A stretch of 64,000 nucleotides of DNA from Pelobacter propionicus DSM 2379 (GCF_000015045.1 NC_008609.1:1-64000); one strand, 5' to 3'. Shown: positions 29,259 to 39,629, counted from the stretch's first letter. The notes: generated by a model from the sequence alone, not told the origin. A program made the numbers and translations.

Positions 29259-31454
29259 CTAAATCAGCCAGTTTTCCAGCTCTATCTCCGGACCGGCGTA
29301 GTACAGCATCAGCGGTGCGTCCGAGGGCCATCTGCCGATCTCCTCGTTGTCGCGCACCAGTGACAGGGAGGCGAAGAGCTTGCTCCTGGGGGGAAGTCTG
29401 AGCACTTCCAGGGGGATGCTGACTTCGCAGGTCTTGGCCACCTTCCAGTGGCAATGGCCGTGGGTGGGCACCCAGAGATTGCTCTCCTTGACCAGCAGCA
29501 GCCCCTCGTCGCAGCTGATCTGCATGGGGAGACGGTACTCGCGGTCGAAGATCAGATGCAGGTTGAGCACATCCACCTCCCGTAGCAGGCGGGAGAGCTC
29601 CTGGATGCCGTCGATGCGCACGAAGAACGAGGTCCGGTTGTAGCCGTAGTAGAAGCTCTGCAGCATGCGGTCCGAAGAGTGCATGGCCGACCCCTGGCGG
29701 GTCAGATCATAGAGCCCGGCGGCCAGCCACTCGAAATAGTCGCTGATCCGGCCGTTGATGTTCGGATCGATGAAGGTCGCCGGTTCGCGGATCAGGCCGG
29801 CGGGGCTCTTCTTTTTGATCGGTTCCAGCAGCTGGCTGGGCGGGTCCAGTCCCAGCAGGTGGTAGACGTTCAGCAGGTGCTGGCGGAACAGGCGGTCGAA
29901 GCGGTCGCTGTGGGGGGAGAAATGGTCGTCGCCGTACCACCAGAACCAGTCGCTCCCCTCCGCCGCATAGAGGGAGCAACAGATCTGTTCGGCGATCCGG
30001 CTACCGTCGCCGTCCGCTTGATGGCCGTCCAGGATGGCCGCCACGTCCGGGTTGCTGCTGGCGGCCGTTTCGCGCGTTCGCGCCAGCAGCTCCCAGGCCA
30101 GATTTTCCTCGGGATGGCCGATCCAGATGCCGAAGTTGGCGTTGATCCAGGAACCGGGGTGGACGGTGTGCAGGCGTCCCGTGAAGCTGGTGTTGGTCAG
30201 CACGTCCGAGCAGGTGGTCAGGTTGAGTTCAGGCGTGCCGGAGATGGCGGTGTACATGCTGCGCAGGAAGTCGTAGCCGTTGTTGGCGTAGTATTCCCAG
30301 GCATTTTCGCCGTCCAGGATGATCGGGATGACGCGCCCCTCGCCACCGATACGCTCCTTGATGGCCGTGAGCCGGCAACAGAGATCGTCGGCGGCGCGGC
30401 CGGCGTCCCAGGACGAGTAGGTGAAGCCGATCAGGTCCGACAGATGGTGGTCGCGGAAGAACATGCCCAGGCCACCATGGCTGCCGTCGAAACGCCAGGG
30501 GCGGTAGAGCCGCTCCTTGTGATCCCCCAGCCCCCGCTCCAGGCTCTTGGCCAGCACCTCCTCGTCCGAGGCGATCCAGGAGAGGCCGCACTCGGCGATG
30601 ATCTCCAGGGCCTCGCTGCTGACCGACCCCTCGGGCGGCCACATGCCGTTGGGAATGAAGCCGAACACGGACCTGAAATAGTCGATGCCGCGGCGAATCT
30701 GGGCCCTGGCGTCTTCGGGGTAGCTGAAGTGCGCAGCGGGAACCGCGATGCGCGGCAAGGCGTTCAGGGCGATGCGGGTATCGCACAAAAGCGGCAGAAT
30801 CGGATGGTAGTAGGGGGAGACCGCCAGTTCGACGGCCCCCGCATCGTGGAGCCGCTTGTAGAGCGGGATGATTGCCCGGACCACCTCCCGTTGGGTAGTG
30901 AAGAGCAGTTCCTTGTCGGCGTTGGTGTAGGAATCCCCCTTGACGATAAGCTCGCCAAAGGCCGGGTAACGGCGGCGGGCCGCCTCGCCGGTCCAAGCCA
31001 GGAAGAAGCAGACCTGCAGGTCCAGCAGGTCTTGATCGCTGAAATGCCGCACCCGATCGCGGGCATTGCCCGCTTTGCCCTCTCCGGCCATGTAGAGCAG
31101 CTCCAGGTAGCGACGGTTCGGTTCGATCATGCGCTGGCGGTTGGCGGAGAAGAAGTTCTCCAGCAGGAAGATGCGGTCGTCTTCGCAGAGGTCCGCAGGA
31201 GCGGCCCTGCCCATCTCCAGGAAGCGGTCCACGGCCGTGCCGTCGGCATAGTCCAGAACCTGCTCGATCAGCGACGGGACCAGGTTGAACACCGCCCGCG
31301 CCCCGGGTGTGTCCTCGACGATGGCCGGCATGTCGAAGTAGTCCTTGATCGCATGCAGGTAGGTCCAGGGGAGCGCGTAGGCGTTTTTGATCGGATCCTT
31401 GTAGTATGGCTGGTGCATGTGCCATACGATGACCACATCGAGAGGGGTTGGCAT
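29259..31454 (-). CDS. Glycoside hydrolase family 57 protein
   Basis: The 731-residue protein has the GH57 layout: N-terminal VVIVWHMHQPYY with the conserved His-x-His-Gln, a barrel with the glutamate motif NGMWPPEGSVS, and the ILDGENAWE segment, which resembles conserved motifs 3 and 4 of the family. The C-terminal part (about 520-730) is beta-rich. GH57 enzymes hydrolyse or transfer alpha-glucans; the specificity here is not clear. It is 34 bases downstream of the GMPP/PMM-like gene on the same strand, and near galT, so a function in storage-polysaccharide metabolism is plausible. ATG 31454 is preceded by AAGGAG. Confidence 0.9.
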   Translation of the reverse strand: MPTPLDVVIVWHMHQPYYKDPIKNAYALPWTYLHAIKDYFDMPAIVEDTPGARAVFNLVPSLIEQVLDYADGTAVDRFLEMGRAAPADLCEDDRIFLLENFFSANRQRMIEPNRRYLELLYMAGEGKAGNARDRVRHFSDQDLLDLQVCFFLAWTGEAARRRYPAFGELIVKGDSYTNADKELLFTTQREVVRAIIPLYKRLHDAGAVELAVSPYYHPILPLLCDTRIALNALPRIAVPAAHFSYPEDARAQIRRGIDYFRSVFGFIPNGMWPPEGSVSSEALEIIAECGLSWIASDEEVLAKSLERGLGDHKERLYRPWRFDGSHGGLGMFFRDHHLSDLIGFTYSSWDAGRAADDLCCRLTAIKERIGGEGRVIPIILDGENAWEYYANNGYDFLRSMYTAISGTPELNLTTCSDVLTNTSFTGRLHTVHPGSWINANFGIWIGHPEENLAWELLARTRETAASSNPDVAAILDGHQADGDGSRIAEQICCSLYAAEGSDWFWWYGDDHFSPHSDRFDRLFRQHLLNVYHLLGLDPPSQLLEPIKKKSPAGLIREPATFIDPNINGRISDYFEWLAAGLYDLTRQGSAMHSSDRMLQSFYYGYNRTSFFVRIDGIQELSRLLREVDVLNLHLIFDREYRLPMQISCDEGLLLVKESNLWVPTHGHCHWKVAKTCEVSIPLEVLRLPPRSKLFASLSLVRDNEEIGRWPSDAPLMLYYAGPEIELENWLI

Positions 31455-31488
31455 GCGCTGCTGCTCCTTGCCGGGGGTGATAACGCCC

Positions 31489-33996
31489 CTATTCCAGCTC
31501 TTTCTTCCAGCTCTCCACTTTTTTCTGGTATTCAGCCAGCAGCCTCTGGGCCGATTTATGGTCCTTCCCCTCGGCAACGATATGGATGTAGTGGCTGTGC
31601 TGGTCCGGCAGCAGCAGGATCCACTCGTCGCCGAAATGGACCTTGATCCCGTCGATGAAGGTTGCCTCCTTGTCCAGGCTGTCCTCGCTCATCTTGCGCA
31701 TGATGCCCCCCTTCATCTCCCAGGGACAGGAGATGCTGGTCTGCAGATAGGCGCACTCCGGGAGGTCGGCCAGTGATCGGGAGAGCGGGCCGCCGCTGGC
31801 CGCGGCCAGCTCGATCAGCCGGGCGATGGCGAACATGCCGTCGAAGGAGGCCTGGAAGACCGGCAGGGCGAAACGGCCGTCGGTGGAGCCGGCCAGGATC
31901 ACCTCGCTGGAACCGGCCGCCTCCAGCATGGCCCGTTCGCTGCTCTTGGTGCGGGTGATCTGGCAGCGCTTGGGGGCAGCCATCTGTTCGATGCTCGAGG
32001 GGGCCTGCACCGGTACGGCGATCACCCCCCTCTGGCCGCTCTTCATGGTCAGTGAGGCGAACAGGGACAGGAGTTCGATGCCGCTCAGGATGTGGCCGGT
32101 TTCGTCCAGCAGGGTGATGGCTTCCGCGGTGGGGTCGAGCCAGAAACCGGCTTGGGCGCCCACGGAGGAGACGATCTTGGAGAGCTGCTCCAGAGCGGTC
32201 TGCTTGTCCATCTCCCTCGTGAAGCCGCGCCCCTCGTCCACGTAGGCGTTCAGGGCGATGACGTAGCAACCCAGTTCGTTGAGGATCAGCGGCAGGATCT
32301 GGCTGGCGGCGGAGTGGTTGAAGTCGATCACCACTGTCCAGGCGGCCTTCTTGAGCTGTTCCCGGTCAATCGCACGCAGGAAACCCTCGCGGTAGTAGTC
32401 GGCCACGTTGTTGATGTCCGTGATGGCGCCCGGCTCGGTGTGGTGGGCGCGGCGGAAGTTTTCCTTGAAGAAGATGCGCTCCACGTTCTTGGCCATGCCG
32501 CTGGAGAAGTCCAGCCCGTCGCTGTCCATGAACACGATCTCCAGGGCTGCCGGGTCGTCCTCTGCCTGGCGGAAGTGGAATCCCCCCACCTCGCCGAAGG
32601 TCTTCAGCTTGTAGCGCAGCATGGGCTGGGGCGCCATCTTCAGGTCGCGCACGTTGACCCCGGTGGAGAGGATGCCGCCCATGAAGCAGCGCTTGAGCAT
32701 GCGCGTGACCCGGTTGGAATCGCGGCCACCAAGCACGAAACTCCCCTTGGGGAGCATGGTGCCGTAGGCGCAGCCCAGCTTGGCCACGAATTCCGGGGTC
32801 AACTCCACGTTGGAGAGCCCCCTGACGATGGCCCCTTCGAAGAGCAGCTTGCGCCATTTTTCGCCCCAGATCAGGTTGGCGGTGACAATGGATCCCGGCT
32901 CAACCACCTTGCGTGGCCAGATCTTCACATCCCGCCTGATCACCGTCTCGTCGCCGATGGAGGTTCCGTCGGCAATGATGACCCCCTCTTCCAGGCTTGC
33001 TCCCTGGCCGATGAGCACGTTGGAGCAGACCACGCAGTCGTTGATGCGCGCCCCCTTCTTGACATAGGTGTTGTCCCAGATCACGCAGCGGCTCAGTCTG
33101 ACCCCCTGCTCGATGGTGCAGTTGCGTCCGATGACCGAGTCCTTTATCTGCACGCCGCGCAGGATCTGGCTGTTGTCACCCACGACCACCGTTCCCTCCA
33201 GCCCCGACGGGTCGCCCAGGGTCACGTCGCTGGCGATGCGCAGATCCTTGCCCACGAAGTCCAGCTTGGGCTCGTAGATCTTCAGGTTGACCTTGCCCCT
33301 GAAGATGTCGTGGTAGGCCTCGCGGTAGGAATCGGTGTTGCCGATGTCCCGCCAGTACCCCCTGGCTGGGAAGCCGAACAGCGGGTCGTTGTTCGCCAGC
33401 AAGGTGGGGAAGAGATCCTGGGAGAAGTCGAAGTTTTCTCCCTCGGGAATGTACTTGAATATCTCCGGCTCCAGGACGTAGATGCCGGTATTGATGGTGT
33501 CGGAGATAACCTCGCCCCAGCCCGGCTTTTCCAGGAACTGGGTGATGCGCCGCTCCTTGTCGGTGATCACCACCCCGAACTGGAGCGGGTCCTTGACCGA
33601 AGTCAGGGTGATGGTGGCCATGGCCTTGTTGTCGTTGTGGAAGTTGACGACCTTTTTCAGGTTGAAGTCGGTTAGCAGGTCGCCGCTGATCACCAGGAAG
33701 CGTTCGTCCAGGTACTTCTCGGCCGCCTTGACCGCCCCGGCCGTGCCCATGTCCTGCAGCGGTATCACGTAGGTGATCTTGACCCCGAAATCGGAGCCGT
33801 CCCGGAAGAACTTCTTGATCACCTCGGGCTGATGGTAGAGCAGCATGACCAGATCGGTTATGTCATGTTTTTTGAGCAGCTCCACGATATGGAGCATGAT
33901 CGGACGGTTGAACAGGGGAATCATCGGCTTGGGGAGGTTGCTGGTGAGCGGCTGGATGCGGGTGCCGAATCCGCCGGCCATGATGACGGCTTTCAT
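31489..33996 (-). CDS. Sugar-nucleotidyltransferase / phosphomannomutase-like fusion protein
   Basis: The 835-residue protein has an N-terminal nucleotidyltransferase domain (about 1-230) with AGGFGTRIQPLTSNLPKPM, a left-handed beta-helix region (about 250-375) and a phosphohexomutase-like domain (about 385-830). Such proteins are usually annotated as mannose-1-phosphate guanylyltransferase/phosphomannomutase. In the mutase domain, the region expected to hold the phosphoserine loop (TASHNP in active enzymes) reads GGFHFRQAEDDP at about residues 468-480 and lacks the serine, so mutase activity is doubtful. It precedes the GH57 gene, probably in one operon. Confidence 0.85.
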   Translation of the reverse strand: MKAVIMAGGFGTRIQPLTSNLPKPMIPLFNRPIMLHIVELLKKHDITDLVMLLYHQPEVIKKFFRDGSDFGVKITYVIPLQDMGTAGAVKAAEKYLDERFLVISGDLLTDFNLKKVVNFHNDNKAMATITLTSVKDPLQFGVVITDKERRITQFLEKPGWGEVISDTINTGIYVLEPEIFKYIPEGENFDFSQDLFPTLLANNDPLFGFPARGYWRDIGNTDSYREAYHDIFRGKVNLKIYEPKLDFVGKDLRIASDVTLGDPSGLEGTVVVGDNSQILRGVQIKDSVIGRNCTIEQGVRLSRCVIWDNTYVKKGARINDCVVCSNVLIGQGASLEEGVIIADGTSIGDETVIRRDVKIWPRKVVEPGSIVTANLIWGEKWRKLLFEGAIVRGLSNVELTPEFVAKLGCAYGTMLPKGSFVLGGRDSNRVTRMLKRCFMGGILSTGVNVRDLKMAPQPMLRYKLKTFGEVGGFHFRQAEDDPAALEIVFMDSDGLDFSSGMAKNVERIFFKENFRRAHHTEPGAITDINNVADYYREGFLRAIDREQLKKAAWTVVIDFNHSAASQILPLILNELGCYVIALNAYVDEGRGFTREMDKQTALEQLSKIVSSVGAQAGFWLDPTAEAITLLDETGHILSGIELLSLFASLTMKSGQRGVIAVPVQAPSSIEQMAAPKRCQITRTKSSERAMLEAAGSSEVILAGSTDGRFALPVFQASFDGMFAIARLIELAAASGGPLSRSLADLPECAYLQTSISCPWEMKGGIMRKMSEDSLDKEATFIDGIKVHFGDEWILLLPDQHSHYIHIVAEGKDHKSAQRLLAEYQKKVESWKKELE

Positions 33997-34050
33997 AGAT
34001 GGGTGACTCCTTGCGATGGAATGGGGTGTCTGCTCCGAGTACGGGGGTGG

Positions 34051-34431
34051 TTACAGTCCGATCTTTGCCTTCTGGATCTTCTTGGCCAGCACGCGGGCGA
34101 TCTCCTGCTTCAGCTCGGTCAGGTCACCGGACTTGACGATATAGCCGTCCGCCAGCCAGGCGGAAAAGTCGTCCTTGTAGCAGGAGAAGGCCGAGCAGAG
34201 GATCACCGGCATCTCGTGTCGCTCCCGGACCAGCTTCTGGAGCAGTTCGATGCCGTTTTCGTTCTTCAGTTTGATGTCCAGAACCACCAGATCGAAGGGG
34301 GTCTGCTGCAGTTTTTCGATGGCTTCGGCGGTGTTGGCGGCGGTGACTACCTCGTACCCCTCGTCCGCCAGCTCTTCCGAGTACAGAATGCGAATGTTGG
34401 CCTCATCATCAACTACCAGGAGCCTGCTCAT
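34051..34431 (-). CDS. Single-domain response regulator
   Basis: The 126-residue product is a receiver domain only. It has the acidic pair in LLVVDDE, the phosphoacceptor Asp52 in VVLDIKLKN, and a conserved Lys near the end (IVKSG). There is no output domain, so it probably acts as a phosphorelay intermediate or by protein interaction. Its start overlaps the upstream histidine kinase gene by 23 bases, so the two are co-translated partners. It is terminal in the operon. Confidence 0.93.
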   Translation of the reverse strand: MSRLLVVDDEANIRILYSEELADEGYEVVTAANTAEAIEKLQQTPFDLVVLDIKLKNENGIELLQKLVRERHEMPVILCSAFSCYKDDFSAWLADGYIVKSGDLTELKQEIARVLAKKIQKAKIGL

Positions 34432-36010
34432 GGCTGCTCTCCTTTTCCGTGGGAAGTATGATCGTAAAGGTGACCCCGCCTCCGGGAGGCGCGGCAACGA
34501 TAAAGGGGATGTCCTGCTTTTCCAGCATGGTACGGCAGAGCGCCAGGCCGAGTCCCGATCCCATGGTGTGGGTGATGGCAAAGGGGGTCAAGAGCGCATC
34601 AAGGTCTTCTGGGGTGACGCTGCGCGCCCTGTCCGTGATGACCACATGGATGCCGTCACCCTGCCGGAGGGCCCGCATGGAGAGCAGTTCTCCGCTGCGT
34701 CCCTCCAGGCTGTCCATGACCAGGGTGCGCACGCAGTAGGCTACCTGCTTGAAGTCGATGTACGCCAGGGGGAGTTCCTCCTGCGGCTCGAACTGGCAGA
34801 TGCAGTCGCGTTCCAGGAGAAACTCCTGGATCTCCCGCAGGGATGCCTCCAGCAACTGATTCACATCCCAGAAATCCCTGGTGGGATAGAGCGAATCGGA
34901 GTAGTTGAGGATCTCGTCCAGCACGTCCTCCAGGTGGCGAGCCTCCCCCACGATGGATTCGATGAAGCCCCGCTTGGGGTCTGCCTCGGGGGTGCTCTTC
35001 AGGATGGAGCGTGCGAATCCGCCGATGACCATCAGCGGGTTATGGATGGAGTGGGCGATGCTGGAGGTGATCCGCCCCACCAGTGCCATCTTCTCCATCC
35101 TGACGATCAGTTCCTGCTGTTCCTTCAGTTTGTTGCCCGCCTCGGTGGCACGGCTCAGTTCCACCTGGAGCCGTTCGTACAGTGAGGCGCGCTCGATGGC
35201 AAAGGCCACCAGAAAGGAAAAATTCTCGATGGAGCGCATGTCTTCTTCACTGATCCGGCGGTGGGTGATGCAGTTGTCGGTGATGATCATGCCCACCCGG
35301 CGTTTGCGGCTGATCAACGGCAGCAGCAGGAAGGTATCGACCCCCAGGAGGTTGGCGATTTCAGTGGAGATGTCCGGGTTGTGGAAGGCGTTTTCCACCA
35401 AAAGCGGCTGTGTGCCGTTCAAGGTGCTGATCAGCAGGTGATCGCTGTTTGACAGGGGAACGGTAAGCTGCTCCAGGATATCGTGAAACTTGGCCCGTTC
35501 TGAGTCGAGTTTGTTGGCGCGGAAATTCTGGGCCAGACCCTGCAGGTCCATGTCGTTGCGGGAGATCTCGTCCCAGGTCTGGTTGGCCTCTTCATAGCTG
35601 CGCGGTCCGATGGCCAGGTGCCCCTGGAGGAGACCCTGCTCACGGTTGATGATCAGCAGAAAGGCCCGGTTCATGCCGAAGCCCTTGCCGGCGGTAATGG
35701 CGGTCAGGGCAACGGAGAGCACCTCCTCCAGGTCCACGGAACTCTGCAGGGTAGAACCAAGCTCGTGGAGGAAACGCACCTCCAGGGTTTTGCTGTCCAG
35801 GAAGCTGACCAGGGAATCGATCTGGGATTTTTGGCGCTGGTGCGCGCCGTGCAGGGTGAGGATGACCGGAGCCAGGGGGTGACCGCTCTCGCGGAAACGC
35901 CGCAGGTCGTCCTTGAAACTGGCGCAGTCGCAACACTTTTCAAGGATGCGGCGCTGGCGGGACGCAAGAAGGGCCTCATCCCCCTCGAGGATGTTCGGGC
36001 AGTCGCCCAT
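34409..36010 (-). CDS. GAF-domain sensor histidine kinase
   Basis: The 533-residue soluble protein has a short Cys-containing N-terminus (DCPNI and EKCCDC), a coiled region (about 60-85), a GAF domain (about 90-285), and a HisKA/HATPase module with the phosphorylated His320 in SSIAHSIHNPLM and G-box GSGLGLALC. No transmembrane segment is visible, so the signal is probably cytoplasmic. The N-terminal cysteines could sense metal or redox. The frame extends to a TTG at 36049; ATG 36010 was chosen. It overlaps the response regulator. Confidence 0.9.
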   Translation of the reverse strand: MGDCPNILEGDEALLASRQRRILEKCCDCASFKDDLRRFRESGHPLAPVILTLHGAHQRQKSQIDSLVSFLDSKTLEVRFLHELGSTLQSSVDLEEVLSVALTAITAGKGFGMNRAFLLIINREQGLLQGHLAIGPRSYEEANQTWDEISRNDMDLQGLAQNFRANKLDSERAKFHDILEQLTVPLSNSDHLLISTLNGTQPLLVENAFHNPDISTEIANLLGVDTFLLLPLISRKRRVGMIITDNCITHRRISEEDMRSIENFSFLVAFAIERASLYERLQVELSRATEAGNKLKEQQELIVRMEKMALVGRITSSIAHSIHNPLMVIGGFARSILKSTPEADPKRGFIESIVGEARHLEDVLDEILNYSDSLYPTRDFWDVNQLLEASLREIQEFLLERDCICQFEPQEELPLAYIDFKQVAYCVRTLVMDSLEGRSGELLSMRALRQGDGIHVVITDRARSVTPEDLDALLTPFAITHTMGSGLGLALCRTMLEKQDIPFIVAAPPGGGVTFTIILPTEKESSHEQAPGS

Positions 36011-36192
36011 CCCGATGCTTTCCCTGCTCCAGCAGCATTGCCAATCCAAGTGGTGCCCCGTAACTGATGTAGTAGCTATGGACTATACCAGACAATTCCG
36101 GCGGTTCAAGGCGTGGGGAGGAGAAATGCCCGCGGCCCGGTCGAAGGGGTCGGGCCGCGGGTCAGGTGATGCCATGCATCAATAAAGAAGGG

Positions 36193-37674
36193 TCACCTGA
36201 TGTTCCAGGTCGTCCCCTGGGGAGAGTCCAGCAGTTGGATGCCCTTCTGCAGCAGCAGGTCCCTGATCTCGTCACCGCGCTTGAAATCCCTGTTCGTGCG
36301 CGCCGCCGCACGTTCGGCGATCAGCTGCTCGATCTCCTGGGGGGATATCTCCATCTGGTCGCTCTTGGCCTGTTTGATGGACTCCAGCCATGCCGCTGGC
36401 TGGCTGGTGAACAGGCCAAGCACGTCGCCGGTTTCCGCGAACAGTCGCCGTACCTGGCCCAATAGCGCCAGGGTTGCCGGTGTCTGGTCGCCGCTCTCCG
36501 CCATGAAGCGATTGGTGGCCCGCACGGCTTCGAAGAGCACGCCCAGGGCCTGGGCGGTGTTGAAGTCGTCATCCATGGCCTCCCTGAAGCGGGAAATGAG
36601 CGACTGGAGCTTTTCGTGCAACTCGGCGCCGGCAGGGGGGAGGGGAGCGCCTTCGACCGGTTGGTTGGGGACGTCCTGTCCCTCCATGGCCCCGTCCACC
36701 GCCGCCAGGCAGGAGTAGATCCGCTCTAGGCCGGCCTGGGCGTCGTTCAGGTTCTGGTCGGAGAAGTCGATGGGCGAGCGGTAGTGGGCCGAGAGGATGA
36801 AGAAGCGCAGGGTTTCCGGGTCGTATTGCTCCAGCACCTCGCGGATGGTGAAGAAGTTGCCCAGGGACTTGCTCATCTTCTCCGAGTTGATGTTCACGAA
36901 TCCGTTGTGCATCCAGTAGCGGACGAACTGGCAGCCGTTGGCCGCCTCGGACTGGGCGATCTCGTTTTCGTGGTGGGGAAAGACCAAGTCTTTGCCGCCG
37001 CCATGGATGTCGAAGGTTTTGCCCAGATATTCCATGCTCATGGCCGAGCACTCGATGTGCCATCCCGGCCGCCCCGCTCCCCAAGGGGAATCCCAGCTCG
37101 GTTCGCCCGGCTTGGATCCCTTCCAGAGGGCGAAATCCATGGGGTTGCGTTTGCGGTCATCCACCTCGACCCGCGCACCGGCCAGCATGTCTTCCAGGTT
37201 GCGGCCGGAGAGCCTGAGATAGCTTGGGAAGCTCTCCACGGCATAGTACACGTCGCCGTCCGATTCATAGGCGTGCCCCTTGGCGATCAGGGTCTCGATG
37301 ACGCTGATTATCCCCCCCATGTGGTCGGTGGCCTTGGGCTCCACGGTCGGCTTTGCCAGGCCCAGTCGGGCCATGTCCTGGTTGAAGGCCTCGATGTAGC
37401 GCTCGCTGATGGTGGTGTAATCAACCCCCTCCTGGTTGGCACGGTTGATGATCTTGTCGTCGATATCGGTGAAGTTGCGCACATAGGTGACAGCGTAGCC
37501 GCTGTAGCCCAGGTAGCGGTAGATGACATCGAAGACCACATTGGCCCGGGCGTGGCCGATGTGGCAGTAATCGTAGACGGTGACGCCGCAGACGTACATG
37601 CCTGCCTTGCCGGGGTGCAGCGGAACGAAGGTATCCTTCTCGCCGGTGAGGGTGTTGTAGATGCGCAGTGCCAT
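36193..37674 (-). CDS. cysS: Cysteinyl-tRNA synthetase
   Basis: CysS charges tRNA-Cys with cysteine. The 493-residue class I synthetase has the HIGH motif H38-I-G-H41 in [14 protein letters not shown], the zinc ligand Cys29, and the KMSKS motif in [13 protein letters not shown]. Length and domain order are typical. It is divergent from the transcarboxylase operon across a 455-base gap. Confidence 0.98.
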   Translation of the reverse strand: MALRIYNTLTGEKDTFVPLHPGKAGMYVCGVTVYDYCHIGHARANVVFDVIYRYLGYSGYAVTYVRNFTDIDDKIINRANQEGVDYTTISERYIEAFNQDMARLGLAKPTVEPKATDHMGGIISVIETLIAKGHAYESDGDVYYAVESFPSYLRLSGRNLEDMLAGARVEVDDRKRNPMDFALWKGSKPGEPSWDSPWGAGRPGWHIECSAMSMEYLGKTFDIHGGGKDLVFPHHENEIAQSEAANGCQFVRYWMHNGFVNINSEKMSKSLGNFFTIREVLEQYDPETLRFFILSAHYRSPIDFSDQNLNDAQAGLERIYSCLAAVDGAMEGQDVPNQPVEGAPLPPAGAELHEKLQSLISRFREAMDDDFNTAQALGVLFEAVRATNRFMAESGDQTPATLALLGQVRRLFAETGDVLGLFTSQPAAWLESIKQAKSDQMEISPQEIEQLIAERAAARTNRDFKRGDEIRDLLLQKGIQLLDSPQGTTWNIR

Positions 37675-38129
37675 GAATCAGGTCCCCTGTATAAAAAAAG
37701 TGCTATATTTATGCATTTTTTTGGGCGGGAAGGCAAGCGGCTAATGTCCGCCTCTTCTCCCGCGGGTGACGCCTGAATCAATCTGTCAAGCGGGTGTGCC
37801 TACAGAGACTTGGCGGCAGTCACCATGGCCGGAAACCCCTGCTAGTTGAGGCATGCAGCCAGGGGCTGTTCCGGGAGGGGGCGCCCTGGCAGATTGAGGC
37901 TGAAATTCGATGCAGCCATGGGGCGGTCAGCCATCGGCAGACATGCCTGTATGTGGATCGAGATCAGGGTTGATTTTTTTATTATGGCTAAAATCAGGCG
38001 GGGCGCGCGGTTACGATAAATCGGGGCCAAATGGCTGGATAAAATAGCTTGACTAATTGGTTTGATTATGTTTTTTACCCAAGGTAGCAATTTAGCACCA
38101 CTATTTTCATTGGGGAGACAGGAAACTAC
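37675..38129. other. Long intergenic region between cysS and the transcarboxylase operon
   Basis: This 455-base gap between divergent genes has no convincing ORF. The part next to cysS is AT-rich (TATAAAAAAAGTGCTATATT near 37690) and probably holds its promoter. The 100 bases before the 5S gene are AT-rich with a TTGACT at 38049-38054, but no well-spaced -10 element was found. GGGGAGA near 38112 is the likely ribosome binding site. No riboswitch was recognised. Confidence 0.5.
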
Positions 38130-39629
38130 ATGGATAAGATCATCGACATAACCGAACTTGCCCTGCGGGATGCTCACCAGAGCCTCATCGCCACCCGTCT
38201 TGGTATCGAGGACATGACCGGCATCTGTGAAGAGCTTGACAACGCCGGGTACTGGTCAATCGAATGCTGGGGTGGAGCCACCTTCGACTCCTGCATCCGC
38301 TACCTGAACGAGGATCCGTGGGAGCGTCTGCGCACCTTCAAGAAGCTGATGCCCAAGACCAAGCTTCAGATGCTGCTTCGCGGCCAGAACCTGCTTGGCT
38401 ACCGCCACTACCAGGACGAAGTGGTTGAGCGTTTCGTGGACAAGTCGGCCGAGAACGGCATGGACGTGTACCGCATCTTCGACGCCCTGAACGACCTGCG
38501 CAACCTTGAGACCTCCATCAAGGCGGTCAAGAAAGCCGGCAAGCACGCCCAGGGCACCATCAGCTACACGGTCAGCCCGATCCACACCACCGCCCTGTTC
38601 GTGGACCAGGCCAAGCGCCTGCAGGACATGGGCGTTGACTCCATCTGCATCAAGGACATGGCCGCCCTGATCAAGCCGCAGCCGGCCTATGACCTGGTCA
38701 AGGGGATCAAGGAAGCCTGCCCCGGCCTGCGCGTCCAGCTGCATGCCCACTCCACCACCGGCGTCACCCTGGTCAGCCTGATGAAAGCCATCGAAGCCGG
38801 CGTGGACTGCGTGGACACCGCCGTCAGCTCCATGAGCTTGGGACCTGGCCACAACCCCACCGAGAGCCTGATCGAAATGCTGGAAGGCACCGGCTACACC
38901 ACCAAAGTTGACCTGGACCGGGTCCTCAAGGCCAAACTGTACTTCTCCAAGACCCTTGGCCGCTACAAGCAGTTCCTCTCCGCCGTCACCGGCGTCGAGA
39001 CCGAAATCTTCAAGAGCCAGATCCCGGGCGGCATGCTCTCCAACCTGGAAAGCCAGCTCAACCAGCAGGGCGCCGGCGACCGCCTCACCGAAGTTCTGGA
39101 AGAAGTACCGCGCGTTCGCAAGGACACCGGCTATGTACCGCTGGTCACCCCCAGCAGCCAGATCGTCGGCACCCAGGCCGTCCTCAACGTCCTGATGGGC
39201 AAATACAAGGTCCTCACCGGCGAATTCGCCGACATCATGCTCGGCTACTACGGCGCCAGCCCCGGCGACAAGAACATGGAAATCGTTGCCAAGGCCCAGG
39301 ATCATGCCAAGAAAGAGCCGATCACCTGCCGCCCCGCCGACCTGCTCGATCCTGAATGGGCAAAACTGAGAGCTGAAGCAGAAGCACTGGAAGGCAACGA
39401 CGGTAGCGACGAAGACGTGCTCACCTACGCCATGTTCCCCCAGGTAGCCGCCAAATTCTTCGCCACCCGCGCAGAAGGCCCGATGAACCTGGGCAAGGAC
39501 CCGGAAGAAGGCGCCGTCGACGCAGCCACCGCTGCCGAGCACCAGGGCAAGATCACCGGCCCGATCACCTATGCCGTCACCCTGGAAGGGCAGAAACACA
39601 AGGTAGTCGTCGCCCCGTACAAAAAGTAA
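38130..39629 (+). CDS. Methylmalonyl-CoA:pyruvate transcarboxylase, 5S subunit
   Basis: The 5S subunit accepts the carboxyl group from carboxybiotin and transfers it to pyruvate, forming oxaloacetate, in the propionate-forming pathway. The 499-residue protein is very like the Propionibacterium 5S subunit: an HMGL-like barrel with RDAHQSL at 13-19, the carboxylated lysine K175 in CIKDMAALIKPQ, metal ligands H205 and H207 in LHAHSTTG, then a conserved carboxylase domain containing SQIPGGMLSN. It opens the four-gene operon with the 12S, epsilon-like and biotin subunits. Strong codon bias suggests high expression. The alternative name pyruvate carboxylase subunit B or oxaloacetate decarboxylase alpha is possible, but no membrane subunit is present. 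Confidence 0.93.
   Translation: MDKIIDITELALRDAHQSLIATRLGIEDMTGICEELDNAGYWSIECWGGATFDSCIRYLNEDPWERLRTFKKLMPKTKLQMLLRGQNLLGYRHYQDEVVERFVDKSAENGMDVYRIFDALNDLRNLETSIKAVKKAGKHAQGTISYTVSPIHTTALFVDQAKRLQDMGVDSICIKDMAALIKPQPAYDLVKGIKEACPGLRVQLHAHSTTGVTLVSLMKAIEAGVDCVDTAVSSMSLGPGHNPTESLIEMLEGTGYTTKVDLDRVLKAKLYFSKTLGRYKQFLSAVTGVETEIFKSQIPGGMLSNLESQLNQQGAGDRLTEVLEEVPRVRKDTGYVPLVTPSSQIVGTQAVLNVLMGKYKVLTGEFADIMLGYYGASPGDKNMEIVAKAQDHAKKEPITCRPADLLDPEWAKLRAEAEALEGNDGSDEDVLTYAMFPQVAAKFFATRAEGPMNLGKDPEEGAVDAATAAEHQGKITGPITYAVTLEGQKHKVVVAPYKK

Noticed and set aside
29679-31646. 655-codon open frame antisense to the GH57 gene
   Set aside because: It results from GC-rich codon use in the opposite gene; it has no ribosome binding site and no recognisable domain.
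38030-38060. Sigma-54 promoter before the transcarboxylase operon
   Set aside because: GG and GC are 12 rather than 10 bases apart and the flanks do not match.
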